Positions 1 through 12,338 of a DNA stretch of 64,000 nucleotides are shown here, piece by piece. Within the stretch, counting starts at the first letter, position 1. The number at the start of each line of letters is the position of its first letter. The stretch spans positions 122,546,957 through 122,610,956 of the forward strand of contig JBCNJP010000007.1 of NCBI GenBank assembly GCA_039602395.1, read 5' to 3'. The position numbers and the translations under genes were made by a program. This DNA comes from Deinandra increscens subsp. villosa. Taxonomy: Eukaryota; Streptophyta; Magnoliopsida; Asterales; Asteraceae. The notes under the pieces are model-generated. The model had not been told where the DNA came from. It saw only the letters and a list, made by a program, of their open reading frames with translations, and made no database searches.

Positions 1-30
1 AGAACGAGAAGTATCCGGAGGTAATAAAGT
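1..30 (+). CDS. possible last codons of a plus-strand gene, partial
   Basis: The third reading frame reads N-E-K-Y-P-E-V-I-K and then a TAG stop at 28-30. What follows (31-240) is T-rich, has stops in every frame and resembles a plant 3' UTR. The reading fits the acidic or basic tail of a protein whose body lies left of the window. The family cannot be named from nine residues. A different frame stays open to about 155, so this frame choice is a guess. Confidence 0.25.
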
Positions 31-495
31 AGCTGAATTTATGGCTTGTGGCTTTCGGGTTTCGGTTTTTTCTTTTCAGAAGTTTGTTTGTAATTTTCTT
101 GTACCTTCAGCTCGGAGATTTGCAAGGAAAAATGTAGTTTGTGGCTAACTAGTCTAGGGTTTTACAGTGAATGTAAATATATAGGATGTGTAATTGCACT
201 TGTTTATTTCTCTTGTAATTGGTAAAAAGTTTGGATATTGAGCATGATGAGCCTAAGTGCTTGCTTGTTGGGGTTGAATGTGTTGCTACTCAATGCTACC
301 ATTTTTGAAGTTAGTACAAGTATTACATAAGGATCACATGATTAAGCAAATTTAAGCAATTGATATGATTTCACTTGGATTCATGAATTTAAAGGATCAT
401 ATGCCTAAATCAATTACATAATTGGATAATACACTTCTTATTCTTCTTTCTGCTTAGAACTATTAAAAAAGCCCACCATGTGTTTGATGAAATGC
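31..495. other. intergenic, probable convergent 3' UTRs
   Basis: No coding potential was seen. The segment lies between the possible plus-strand gene end at 30 and the stop codon of the minus-strand NPH3-family gene at 496, so it probably holds both 3' UTRs. T-rich stretches and AATAAA-like variants occur, but none can be assigned as a polyadenylation site. Confidence 0.4.
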
Positions 496-2705
496 TTAAG
501 ACACCGAGTATCTCTCTTTCCGTGAAGGGGTTGATTTGGATTCATCAGGATTAGCAGAACCGAAACTCTCGGATGAATCCGAGCCACTGCTCTCTCTAAC
601 TCCGCCTTTACTTGACCAAATCTTTGAGAATATTTTCTTAGTTGAAAGCAGCCCTTTGACTCTAGGAACCGAAACCTTATCAGATACAGTGCTCTTAGGG
701 CCAGGATTCCTAATTCTCAAAGCCGTGAGTTCCTCCTTCAAAGCCTTGAGCTCCTCGGCCGATGCAACACCATCCCAATCATCTTCTGGGCCTGTTGCAG
801 GTTTCCCATTAGGGACATTTAGAGCTTTAATTGATTTGGGAAGATCAGGAGTGCTGCTGCCAGAAGAAGTAGCAGCTCTGGCTTGCTCAAAGAAGAGAAC
901 TTGCACCACAACACGCATAGGAAGCCGCTCATTCTGAACCGCATGTGCACATGCATCCACAGACAGCTTCTTGCAGTCCATAAGTTTGCAGATTCTCTTT
1001 CTTTCACTCTTAGTAATCCCAGGATGGGCCTGCATCAAGAATTCAAGATCACACACAAATAAGCAAAACCACTTTCATTATGTATTAAGCTTAACTTTAA
1101 TGCATATGGTACAAAGCTTTCACCTTTAGATACATATCAATGGCTCGATACAGCCCGTCATGAGCAGGTCTGTCGAAATCTGACACCATCTCTGCAAGAT
1201 CAACAAACATTCCCAGAGGTAGATTTGGATCTTTTGATATTTCAGCCAAGTAACCATCAACCAATTTAGCCACCATCAACTTTGAAGCTTCTGATAAAAT
1301 CCCTCCATTTGTTCTTCCTGTTTCTCGAATCTCATGTTCTTCATCTCCAAATTCACCCATCTGATCTTGAACTATAAACTCCTTCACTATTTCATGAACC
1401 ATATTGGTATTATAAATCATGCCCTCTGTCTCACCATCATCTTCTTTAGCTTGAATCAAAAGGTCTTGCACAGTAGCCTCTTCCAATTGTTGACCAACCC
1501 GTTTGACCAACGCCCTTTTCACCATTTCTCCCGAATCCACCAAAATCGCCATCTTCAGCAGCTTTAGCAAGAAATCACAAGAAACACAACCTTTCTCTAA
1601 TGGCAATAACCTAGCAATAATATCTACTACAGATCGCGCTTTCAAAATATCATCACTGTGTACAATACTTCTATTAAAACCAGGCAATCTTCTTAAAGCA
1701 AAAGCTTTTAAAGCTTCACCGATAACTTCATTACATACCAAACCTTTATTTATAATACTTACAAGAACTTGTTTGTATAAACCGATTTCCAGCTCAGCTA
1801 AATCCTCAACCCACCAATCTTTTGGAACGATTCGGTTTCTAAGCCCGCCATTTAATTCATTCACGGGTTCTTTTTCTTGTGGAAGTTTTTTCCTGTTGTA
1901 AGTGTATGACCAGTCAACATTTGAGACATCAACCGAGGCTTTTGAAGCTATCGAGTTTATGCAAAGGTTGACTAGCTTTGGTTCCTCAGATGAAGATGAC
2001 ATATATCTAGTGGTTTGAAGAACAATAATCGAATCTTTCCAGCTTCTGAAGATGCTGGAATTCATGAACACACTGAGTTTGTAAACAAGATTTCCTTTAT
2101 CGATTGTCTCGTACATTTCAAGATAATCCGCAGCACAGTATGCAGAGACGACATTGTGCGCGTTTAAGGTTACTGTCATTCCATAACAGAACTTAGCACA
2201 TATTTCAAAAGCTGTAGGACCACCCGGGATCTCATGAATGTCGATTTCTTCTTCGTCTGTGCTTCCAACCAACTTCTGTAACCGACCACTTTTCGATAAA
2301 AGTGGAAACTGGAAAAAAAGATCAGATTTTTGTTACAAAAAATCCAAAAGAAACAATCCCAATCCCCATCTTTGTTAAATGGTTTTAGATTTAAATTTAA
2401 ATCATAGAAAGATTTCTTTATGGTGTAGATCAACATACCTTGTGTAGATAGAACTTTGAATCTCCTACATTGATGATGACGTCAGCTGCTAACTCAGATG
2501 TCACAAACCTACAGAGCATGTAAATCTGTTACTCAAAGTTTCAATTTTGATTTGATGGGTATGATTTATATTGGAGTAAGAAATGATTTTGGGGAAAAAA
2601 CTACACATTTATGAAGAATTTGTGGTGCAGAATGAAATCTTACCAGACATTGTTGCCATCAGTCTTGAATGAATCAGGTTTAGATCCAAGTTTCATGAAC
2701 TTCAT
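496..2705 (-). CDS. NPH3/RPT2-like (NRL) BTB-NPH3 protein, NPY-like, four exons
   Basis: This is a plant-specific BTB-NPH3 protein. Family members act as substrate adaptors of CUL3 ubiquitin ligases, or as plasma-membrane scaffolds in phototropin and auxin-transport signalling. Exons on the minus strand are 2644-2705, 2439-2508, 1124-2308 and 496-1029; all junctions are GT-AG and in frame, giving 616 codons. The N-terminus begins MKFMKLGSKPDSF, the hallmark of the NPY-like branch. The BTB domain follows (about residues 28-130, with ADVIINVGDSKFYLHK split from FPLLSKSGRLQKL by intron 2). The NPH3 domain runs from about residue 205 (KDWWVEDLAELEIGLYKQ) to about 460, including the conserved YRAIDMYLKAHPG and RKRICKLMDCKKLS segments that span the last intron. 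The serine-rich tail ends in KSTPSRKERYSVS, a likely phosphorylated C-terminus. Length is normal for the family and no break was seen. The exact orthologue (NPY or another NRL member) is not decided. Confidence 0.93.
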
Positions 2706-3140
2706 CTTCAACAGCTTCTAAACTTAAAACTCCCACCCACTTTAATCAACTTGAAAAAACACTAATTACAACCCCAAACCCTAAAATTTGAAACAAAAAT
2801 TGGTATAAATTTGTGGGTTTTGCTTCAAGAAAAGAAGAAAGAAACAAGATCAAGAAAAGGTTATGAATTTATACTTGCTGAAAGAGAATCTTGACACCAG
2901 TGTTTGATAGGTTATAAGTCTAGAGAGAGAGAGAGAGAGAGAAGGTAAGAGAGAGAAAGTATGATGATATAACTTGAAGATGAAGAGGAATAGAGACGGT
3001 GTGTCCTGGTTCAGCGGCAAATCCCACGGAGCACGGTCAGCGTAGGAGACAAAACCAACAGTAACACACACTCCTCCACACTAATTTATTCTTTCTCTCT
3101 CTAGAATACACCAGTAGAGAGAGAGAGAAACAGAGAGACC
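2706..3140 (-). promoter_or_regulatory. 5' UTR and proximal promoter of the NPH3-family gene, with GA microsatellites
   Basis: Upstream of the ATG at 2705 there is a pyrimidine-rich leader on the minus strand. It contains a perfect GA/TC run near 2924-2942 and another near 3116-3130. Such CT-rich tracts are common in plant 5' UTRs and core promoters. The transcription start was not located. Confidence 0.4.
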
Positions 3141-4319
3141 CCCACAAGCACAATTCAGACTCAACCTATTTCTATTTTCTTTGTATATTTTTTTCTGAAT
3201 AAAGTTGTTACAAAAAACAGATTAAAACCTTCAAAGATTCAACTTGACATTAAAGAAATCAAATTGCTAAAATGAAGATGGGGAAAACCTGCAAAAATTG
3301 GAAAGAAGAGCATCTTGGTACTAGTTGAAATAACCGGTAGACAAACAGCATCTTTTCTTGTATAAATAAAAGATTATTAACCCAACTTAATTGACAACAA
3401 AATCTATCTTAATAAGCAGAATCAAAGGTTTAATCTTGCATGTAACCCACTTGAAATCAAGAATCAAAAGACAAAACCCATCATTTTTTTTACCTTATTT
3501 TAACAGGGTGTTCAGATATATATATGGTGAAAAGTGTAAAGTGCCAAAAGTGATTGCTTTTGCAGGAACAGAGCACCCACACGGATTTTAAGTTCACATA
3601 AATAGACCCATCAAGAAATGAAATAGATTAACCCACAGAGAATATCAAAAGGGACAATATGAAAGATACATTTTCTATTGGAAGAAAGACGATAGTGATT
3701 TCCATTCCATATACTTTGTCTGCATAAATGATAAATCTGCAGCTTACCTGCCTGGCTTTTAATGCTTTTACCAATTTTGTGAACATCCCTTTCGAGCACG
3801 CTAACCCCAAAATACTGGCGGACAGAAACGTTTTCGGTAAAGGAAAAGAAAATACTCTTACATATTTATTACGTACATGCATTATTCTTTACGTCTAGTG
3901 TTATCAGTTTCGTTTCACAACAAATGCAAATAAACGAGTGTTTGTGAAAAAGATGAGTAAATAGCTGATATGTATGCTGACTTGTAAGAAAAGACGAAAA
4001 ATGACCCTCAACTTTACGGATAATGTGAGTGTGATCAAATGTGACTACCAATGAAATCTCATCTCATTATTTGAAATCCAAATTCAGATTTTCATCATGT
4101 TAGGGTAGCTGGTATACCCGCGTGAAGGGGTGGTGTGGAGCCTTTCACACACTTTCTACGCCATGGAACACCACCCCGGCTTCGCGTGAAGGGGTGGCGT
4201 GGAGGATTGCCGTGAAGATCTCAACAGCATGGATGGGAGGAAAGTTATGGTTTGCTCCAATCAAAATATTCCACACAATTTCTTTAAACTAATAGGGTAT
4301 TCACCTTGTGTGTGGTGAT
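3141..4319. other. intergenic, with a duplicated GC-rich motif
   Basis: No gene was seen. The motif cgtgaaggggtggygtggag occurs twice in direct orientation (4121-4140 and about 4185-4204), with a partial inverted copy (ggaacaccacccc) between them. This suggests a small degraded MITE just left of the hAT element that starts at 4320. Confidence 0.35.
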
Positions 4320-4977
4320 TAGGGTTGTTCATGAGCCGAGCCGAGCCAGGACTGGCTTGGGCTCGGCTCGAATTATAAACCGAACTGAAATTTTAAGCTC
4401 GAGCTCGGCTTGGTTTCAAATTGAGACAGCTCGGCTCGGCTTGGTTTTGGCTCGGTTTTAAAATAAAATCGTAGACAAAACATTAAAGTAAAATTGTTTA
4501 ACAATCATTCTATGGTTTATAAAAGGCATGTCCAACTCATACATGACACAAGTAGAAAATACACGACACATCAAATCCAACAAGGTAACAACTATAAGTT
4601 AAATGTTTAAAGCGGAGATTGAGAAAGACTAAACCGTAAGGATTTAGGGATTTACGACGTATACTTATACTGTATCATGGATTTAGGGTAAAAACATGAG
4701 TTATTTTGTTTGGGCTCTCTCTAAAATTGGCTTGTACAGATTTAGATATTGTATATAAAATATAAAATAAGGTAAATAAAATCGAGCCACAACCGAGCGA
4801 GCTAACGAGCCAAAACCGGGTGAACTATGAGCCGAGCTACCCTTGGCTCGTGCTCGGCTCATTTACAAACCGAGTTGGCTCGGTTCGGCTCGGTTACAAA
4901 CCAAGCCACCTTCGAACGAGCTATTTCCGAGCGAGCTTCGAACGAGCTCCGAGCCACGAGCTTTTTAAACAGCCCTA
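4320..4977. mobile_element. hAT-type non-autonomous element (MITE), GAGCCGAGC-rich
   Basis: The 658-bp element begins TAGGGTTGTTCATGAGC and its other end, reverse-complemented, begins TAGGGCTGTTTAAAAAGCTC. The flanks are GTGGTGAT (4312-4319) and GTGATGAT (4978-4985), an 8-bp target-site duplication with one mismatch, as expected for hAT. Both subterminal regions are packed with GAGCCGAGC/GCTCGGCTC repeats (4330-4460 and 4785-4965), which could bind a transposase. There is no coding capacity; short reading frames inside are incidental. Confidence 0.85.
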
Positions 4978-4985
4978 GTGATGAT

Positions 4986-5440
4986 TTGGTGTTATTTATC
5001 TTCTACATGACATCATCACATTACCCACCACATCACCTGTCACTCTATGTATACCAAGTGCGGTTAATAATAATTTTTTCAAAAGTGTTTAGTGTTCTTG
5101 TCTTTAGAAGAATCTGGACCTGAGTGATATGGGCAAGCAGCACACACTTCCTTGAGTTGGGATAAATTGTTTGTTATTTTGTAGAGATCGAGGTAATTAG
5201 TGAGATTAAAAGTCAGAGAGGCGAATTTACCAAGGTTGCACGCCATTGCTGACACGAGGCTATATTCTTCATCATTCTTTTAAAGTTGAACCTTTTTCTA
5301 CATGATAACTTGTAAAAGCCAAGCAAATAACATTCATCACAACTTAATGTTGTACTTTCTTTAATATATTTAAAAATGTTTCTTTCAATATTTTTATAAA
5401 TACGTATTACAATGGCTAGGGCGTGTCACACACTCGCATG
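4986..5440. other. intergenic, nothing recognised
   Basis: AT-rich sequence without open frames, RNA genes or clear repeat ends. Confidence 0.5.
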
Positions 5441-5443
5441 TGT

Positions 5444-5707
5444 TTAGGTTACAACGGCAACCGGTGTTTTTGTTGACGGTATTGTTTTTTTTTTGGAATG
5501 GTATCGATTAGACGATCTTGGTCTCATATGTAAACTTACTCTTACGGGGCTATGTCCAAGGTTAATTACTCGGACCTCCGTGAGAACCAAGACACCCCTT
5601 CCTGAAGCTTTCTCCTGACAGAAACCCGCTCCTGGGACCACATAGGGTAAAACTACCTCCCTTAGATTAAAACCCGAGTCACATAGTGGCCAAACCCTAA
5701 GAGCCAA
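5444..5707 (-). pseudogene. unidentified ORF remnant, probably repeat-derived
   Basis: An 87-codon open frame on the minus strand has a composition unlike its surroundings: GC-richer, with segments such as VVLPYVVPGAGFCQ and ASGRGVLVLTEVRVINLG. It lacks an upstream gene structure and has no domain I recognise. I read it as a piece of a dispersed repeat and not a gene. Confidence 0.3.
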
Positions 5708-5710
5708 GTG

Positions 5711-8427
5711 ATAACCAGTAGGACTGGTTAGGACAAGTCCTAGTAGTTTGTTGATGTTGAATCATTTTGAGTGATGACACCACAACAGAAAAACCCCATT
5801 AGTTTTTTCTCTTCTTTCTAATGTATTAACAGATTATTAAAGATGCTGGAAGATTGAAAAATAAATAGCATAAGTCGAAAGATATATCAAGTTTTTAAGT
5901 GAGATATTACGCTGGTAAGGGGTGTATCCTTAACCAAAACGCTTTGGATTTAAATTCTATGATATTTAAGTTGTAGTGATTTTATAGTGATTTTAGTTCA
6001 TCTTTTTGGTTCATGTCCACGGATGTGTCGATTCATGCCGGAGCAAATGCAAGTTTTTTTCCCGAAATCCGATGTGGGTTGAAATGATGGGTATTTTGGT
6101 TTATGTTTGTGAAAAAAAAATTAGAAGAGATGTGTAAAAGATAATAAAGTTGTTGTAGGTAGGGCTGTCGCTTTTACCCCGACTCGATTGACATGAGCCC
6201 GACTAAGATAGAACCTGGAAAATCTGAACCCAATTAAGATGGAACTTGAACCCGACCTACCGTATTAAGGTTGGATTTCGGATTGAAAATTTACATGAAG
6301 AAATGGATTTTTTTTTATGTACATAGTGCTACCCTTAAAAAACTCATAAGCTCATGCTACCCTTTAAAAACCATTAGTCTATTATGTAACTTAAATATCC
6401 CTTGAATTGAAACTCACATAAATATCCCTTAAAATAATAACAAGTTTGAAGAATTGGTTTTCAAAGGTTGTAAGGTTCTTAAGAAAATCACAAGAAATTT
6501 TTCAATCAAATTAATTTCTTATGCGTTTTTCATTAAATAAACTAATGGTTCTTAAGAAAACCATTAGCTTGCTCTTTTGAGGGTGCTACTCCCAAACCCT
6601 CGCCAAAGACACTTGTGTTACTTCTTAAATTTTTTTATAGTTTCTCTCACGGTAGGAATGAGAAAGAGACGTTTCATGTAAAAAAATTAAGAAAGGACAA
6701 GATAAAGAGAAAACGTAACTGAGTATATATTTGACAAAATCTCATCATTTCACAAGTTTTTTTTAGACAACAAAGTATTTATTTAATGAAGCCAAAAGGA
6801 TATAATATTTTTTTTCTACTAGAAAATACCTTTTCCAAAATCGGTCACTCCTACCGATTTAATCTATAATTTTGACAAACTAGTCAAACCAAACCATAAA
6901 CATCTTTAAGTGGCATTCATTAATTAGCAATTTTAATTGCTAATGTCCTGTAAAAGTGCATCCCAATCTCCCTTTTCCAAAGGGAATCAAGAGCTTAAAA
7001 AACCACATGCTGCTGACTATGCCACAATCATGCCACTCACTTACCCTTCCCAACTTGATTATGACTAACTTCATTTCTTTAATCACTTTGCTTTGATTTG
7101 ATTCCCACTGTAATAATATTGTTTATTATTTTATATTTAATTAGAGCTCCATTTTTTTTCTTTCAATTATCTATATTGTTTGCTTCATTTGGCTGGATTT
7201 TGACTTTCTATGGTCAAAAGTTTCATTTTATCCCAAGTTAGCCCATTGTATCCAATCAATATTTATTTTGGGTTGATGAGTTAAATCAAAAGAACCTCAC
7301 CATAACCCAGCACAATCTTTGACTTGACTTGGTGAATGTTGAAATTAGTTTTATTAATCAAAGTTTTAGTCATAACACTTTAATAATATAATTGATCATA
7401 CATGTTATATTTTTTTCTTTTAATAAAAAAACTACATTTTATGTCATGTTTCATCACCTTATCCAACTAATGATTATGTTGGGTATAATTTTATAGGTTG
7501 TTATATTTTGCTTACAACTCTTTGTAAGTTTTGTAAGGTGCGGAATATCTAGGACGTTTTGCACCGTGTGCATAATATCCCAGATATATCACATGAAAAG
7601 TCTTGGAAGATTTCGTACCGTCCGTTTTGTCTATAAACATTAGGCCCGTTATACTAGAAAGGTAGACGTGAGAATAACTAATATTATATATATACTTTAA
7701 ACGAGCAATGTTTGTTATACCAAGGAACAATGAAGCTAGCAAACCTAACCAAGCTCATACTCGATTTTATGATTTATATATCCAGCTAAATTTGATATAT
7801 GAAGCTTGAACTAGTGTATTAAATAAGCTTCAATTCGGCTCGAACTTGTTTAAGTTTGATCCATTAAACCTTTATTGAGCCGTTCTCAAATAACTCATAA
7901 CCGATTCAACTCGTTTACACCCGTTGGGCGTTGACATGATCAAAAAGCACTAAATTTTATTTATATTTTCAAATATATATTAGAAGTAATGGCGGTTAAT
8001 ATATTGTGATTTTTATTGAAACTTCTAGTTAGCAATATATATGGCCCAACACTATCACATGACTATAGGGTAAAGTAACCCGCACAAAACATTTGGTAAT
8101 GGTCTCATATCTGTCACGAAAACACTATATATTCCCAATGAAATGAAACAAGATATTTGGTTTGGATGAGTGTATGTATCATGTCTTGATGTTCTTCTAA
8201 TGGTAAAAGAAAGTATATTTTGGAAGGTGATGCAAACAATGGACAAAACCTAATGGTGATACTTTCTTAATAATTATGTCTCCATATATTTATCATTCTC
8301 ATCCACTCGATCAAGTTAATGAGTATACCCTATCTATCCCAGGATGTCAAGACCAACATGTTCATTCTTAATTATTGTAGCTCTTATATACCTAATGAAC
8401 AAAGTTTTTTTTTTTTTTTAATATATT
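5711..8427. other. intergenic, AT-rich, degraded repeats
   Basis: No gene was seen. The segment 6300-6600 begins and ends with gtgctaccc-like sequence and may be a decayed MITE. At 6160-6290 there is a short repeat with gacccgac-like words. Other open frames here are short and have no recognisable domain. Confidence 0.4.
7745..7930. repeat. degenerate fragment related to GAGC/GCTC-rich hAT elements
   Basis: Words such as aagctcatactcg, ggctcgaactt, attgagccg and tcgtttacaccc resemble a decayed copy of the class of element seen intact at 4320-4977. No ends or target-site duplication could be fixed. Confidence 0.35.
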
Positions 8428-8789
8428 GGCAAATTGGATTTTAATTATCCAAACTATGACTTATTGGCCGATAATAGTCCAAATTTTCAGTTTGGCCAGC
8501 AGCAGTCCCAACTTTCATTTTCTTTATCATGAGCAGTTTTAGTCCCGAAACATCATACATTTACACATGATTTACACTTGTTTTTCGTTTGTTTTTGCTT
8601 TTATGTTTTCTTATTTTGTTCAGATTCATCATTACGAGTCAAAAATCAAGTGTAAATGTATGATGATTATGCTACTGCGATTGCTCCTAATAACGAAAAT
8701 TAAAGTTGGGACTGCTACTAGTTAAATTGGTAGTTTGAATTGTTATCGGCCAATGAATCATAATCTAAATTATTAAAATCCAATTTACC
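8428..8789. mobile_element. foldback MITE with arms spanning almost its full length
   Basis: The left end GGCAAATTGGATTTTAAT is matched by the reverse complement of the right end, GGTAAATTGGATTTTAAT. Pairing continues inward for about 150 bp per arm, for example ATTGGCCGATAA, GCAGTCCCAACTTT and CATCATACATTTACAC. The two arms are joined by a short T-rich loop near 8580-8625. It is flanked by T-runs, so the target-site duplication and superfamily cannot be decided. A transcript would fold into one long imperfect hairpin. Confidence 0.8.
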
Positions 8790-9143
8790 TTTTTTTTCTA
8801 ACATAAGTTGAATATTATTCGGCTTTTAAGAAATGCCTGTATATGATCAACATAGAATATCACAACTAGGCCGTTCATCTTCTCTGGAATGATCAAAATT
8901 ATCATAAACCGATTAATTTACAAAAAAAAGAAATAATAATAAATAATAAAACAGTTGGGAAATGGCACGTGAAGCCCAACATACACGTACATTATATATT
9001 ACACACTATCTAATTAAAGCCAAACAGAAAAACGAGCCCAACTTCATCACAATCCTTTGTAGGCATCAGCTAATTCATTTTAATGGCTCAGAGCACCAAA
9101 TTTCCCAGGCTATTGTAGTTTTCTGTCCATCTTTAATATCTAA

Positions 9144-9701
9144 GGCCCTGTTTGGTTCATCCTTAATGGCATCTTAATTGGAAAGCATCTGTCCGATTAA
9201 GACAAAATCACATATGTCTGTGTTTGTTTGGGTTTGCTGTAGGAGGCCCCATCTGACCGAAAAAGAGAAAATTGGCTTTATGATTAAGCTCCCTAGGGGC
9301 AGCTTAATGGGAAAGAAAGGTTGGGCTGGGCAAAAAAAAATGTGGCTGGGCAAAAAAAATAAAAGGGGGACAAATGATCTAAAAATACGGTGCTTGGCAA
9401 AAAAAAATCGAAAATGGATGATGATAAAAAAAAACGGGACTGGGCAAAAAAACGAAAGTGGGACGATGATAAAAAAAAAAGTGATTGTCTCTCGACCCCG
9501 TTTTTTTATGTTTTTTTTCCCACATTAATGTGAGACAATCTAAATGAAAGATAAAAGTAGAGTTTTTTTTTATTATACAACCATTCAGACGTCCATCCAA
9601 ACAACACATAATGATTCAGTATCTTAATGATTCAACACCTTTTTATCATACAGACAGCTTATTCATTCAGTTTTAATGAAAAAGACGAACCAAACAACAC
9701 C
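9144..9701. mobile_element. PIF/Harbinger (Tourist-like) MITE, 558 bp
   Basis: The left terminus is GGCCCTGTTTGGTTC; the right terminus reverse-complemented is GGTGTTGTTTGGTTC. The element is flanked by TAA at 9141-9143 and 9702-9704, the 3-bp target-site duplication typical of PIF/Harbinger. The interior is rich in A-runs (9340-9480). Overlapping open frames inside on both strands are low-complexity artefacts of those A-runs. Confidence 0.8.
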
Positions 9702-9704
9702 TAA

Positions 9705-11403
9705 GTGAAAGTGAGCATTGAGATTTTGATATCCTCGCTAATATAATCAACAGTTTGCGTTTACTTAGAAACTCCATCCCATTTGATTTTATGAACTTTT
9801 GTGAATCATTTTGAGCCACTAGTTATATATAAGGAAAACTCCCCTTCATAAATTTGAGTGGTACCCCTGAAATTAGTGGTTGAGATTTGCTTATTAAAAG
9901 TTCTTAAAAATGAAATGGTTCTTAATTTAACTTAATCCTCACAAATGTTACACCTACCCAAGATTATAAATAATAGACACATTCAATAGTTCCTATTTAT
10001 TAACTTTGCTCTACTCACCGCAAGCACTTTACATGTCACGTTTGAGTCGAGTCACATGTCTTATGATGAGGCTAAGAGTGATAAAACCTAGGAAGGTATT
10101 GTGAATATCAAATACTGATAGGGTTAAAATAAAAAGACAATTACAATGAAAAATCTAGTCAAATCATATCTCTTAGTTATGATAAGAGTTGATTAGTGTA
10201 AATTACTAATTTGACTTTGTGGCTTAGGCCATTTAACCTTTTCAGCTTCAAAAACGATCTTCTAACATATAGATCCTTAACGTTTTATTTTGCCAAATGT
10301 TTTGGCATTTGACAATTTATTTCTTTAATTGTTTTGGCACAGTTGATGTGAGTTTCAGGGGCCAAAACATTTAGAAAATTAAATGTTAGGGATTAATAGA
10401 TTAGAGAGATTTCTTTTTACACTAAAAGTGTTAAACGACCCAAACTATAACTACCGAAGTATTAAATTTCATCTTCTTGATAAAACGAATGTATTTACAA
10501 TAGCCTTTTTCTATCCATAATTCAGAGATTAATAAATACTTTCTCCAAATTATAAATACCGCATCTAATTCATCTATATTTTACTAAAAACTAATTTAAA
10601 CAAACACAAATTATTGCTATCCTAATTTTATATTAAACTTCCAATTACGATTTTTTTAAATTTATTATAGTCTAAGTGTCGTTGTACTATCTTGTTTGTT
10701 AACCCGACATGATGAAAGCGAATACATGACAATTAGGCACGATTTATGGATAAGTATCATCTCCCATGCAAAACATGTATATATCGTCGCGTCATTTTCT
10801 TCTTGAAACACCATGGCCATTGCTACGAGCCTTATAAATTGGCCCCCTTTTGGGTTTTGAAACTATATATATGATCAACTTAGATATAACGTGCATTCAA
10901 TGTTTGTCTCCACATATATATGCTTATACTATCATATCACATGTGTTTCAAAACTAAAATATTAGGAGAACTTAAGATGAATACTTTCTACAAACTAAGG
11001 AAAATGTTATAAAAGTGATATATCCCAACAAAAATGTATAAGTTTGAATCGTGCAAAGGGGAAATGTTAAAAGTGATGTTTGTTAAAAGTAACTCAAATT
11101 TACTTTATTGAAGTCTTTATATGTATTTTAATACCATTATACAAAGACATTACACATTATATTATATATATTACATTGTGAAGGTCAAAAAAGGAAACAA
11201 GCCTGCTTGCTAGCTAAATTCGTTGATTTATTTTTGAGCATATATGATGTCTTTAACAAATTAAATAACATTTGTAGAAGTGGCGCAATGGCAATTACTT
11301 GCGGACCCCGTTTTTATTCTTTTTTCTTTCCTTTTTTGGTAAATTCTATTAATGTATAACAATCTCTTAATATAACAGGCATAAATTGTTCACATCTATT
11401 TTT
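9705..11403. other. intergenic, nothing firm recognised
   Basis: AT-rich. A short stretch at 10260-10440 contains inverted words (ccaaatgttttggcat, ggccaaaacattt) that hint at an old MITE. No gene or RNA was identified. Confidence 0.4.
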
Positions 11404-11455
11404 TGGCGGAGTAGTTAGGTACAATATAAGGGTTCGAACCGGGTAGAGACTCATT
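11404..11455 (+). repeat. tRNA-like SINE fragment
   Basis: A box A-like word (tggcggagtagttagg) is followed by a box B-like word (gggttcgaacc). The spacing is shorter than in a real tRNA and no cloverleaf forms, so this is a SINE head or tRNA relic. Confidence 0.35.
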
Positions 11456-11666
11456 TTCGAAACCCGTTGACTCTTTTTTTTCTTTTCTTTAATCCTGATT
11501 TATATTTATATTTTCTTTCTGTATATAGGTATAGGTTTTTCCCAACCAAGTTAACACACTTTATGTTTCGCAAGTGTTCCAATTTTTTTAGGTTTTGTAA
11601 TATAAATGTTGTACTTAACTATCTCTTGCTCTCGACGTTCCTCACACATCTTTTAACAAAATAAAA

Positions 11667-11775
11667 TATGGCTCGGCGGTTAGTCCTTTGGCCTTGAAAC
11701 CTACAGACCCCTGTTCGAGCCCGGTGGGAGGTTTTTTTCCGGCTCCCTCCCAAAATAGGGAGTATCATGCTAGAT
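11667..11775 (+). repeat. tRNA-derived SINE head
   Basis: Box A (tggctcggcggttagtc, 11669-11685) and box B (ctgttcgagccc, around 11712) lie about 40 bp apart, as in the internal Pol III promoter of tRNA-derived SINEs. The tail after it (gggaggttttttt...) is not tRNA-like. No target-site duplication was found. Confidence 0.5.
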
Positions 11776-12338
11776 AGAAATTGTCTTTTTTTTCCAGTAT
11801 TAAATATTGCCCCTTTGATAGGATATGAACTGAAGTTTCCTTTTTTACTAACTGTTTTTTCCCGTTATTAATTGTTTCCTCTTGGATATGATATAAAGAA
11901 ACATCCGCCCCCAGAGGATTACCCTTTTTTTACGTTTATCACCGTCTCTTAATAACGAACTTCTCCTTCGTATCTTTTTTAGTAACTGTTTAGTTTTTTT
12001 GAATCAATCAAGAAGACCCACAAGACTCATTGACTGCTACATAAGATACTCTTAAACACTTTTAGATGTTACAAAAAATGAAAGCATTTTTTTAAAGCGT
12101 TTTTTCCCCCTTTTTTCGTCGAATAGCATGGTCGGTAAACGCCAACCACTGTTACCGTCGCAACACGCGCTCATGCTCTTCAAGTTCACAACTACGCCCG
12201 CCACAACGTGCGGAGAGCTCTAAACTTAGTTACATTCAAGGGTAAAATACTAACATAATTACGAAAGTAGCCCAACCTAGAATAATAAATGGACTGAATT
12301 ACCTTTATGATGTGATGACTTGTTAAAAAACAAATTAA

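Noticed and set aside
536..937. Plus-strand 133-codon open frame
   Set aside because: It is the antisense shadow of the last exon of the NPH3-family gene, whose minus-strand frame has clear family motifs and splice continuity.
9178..9609. Open frames of 116 and 76 codons on opposite strands
   Set aside because: Both lie inside the PIF/Harbinger MITE and arise from A-runs.
11667..11740. A functional tRNA gene
   Set aside because: Box A and box B words are present but acceptor and anticodon stems do not form; a SINE head is the better reading.
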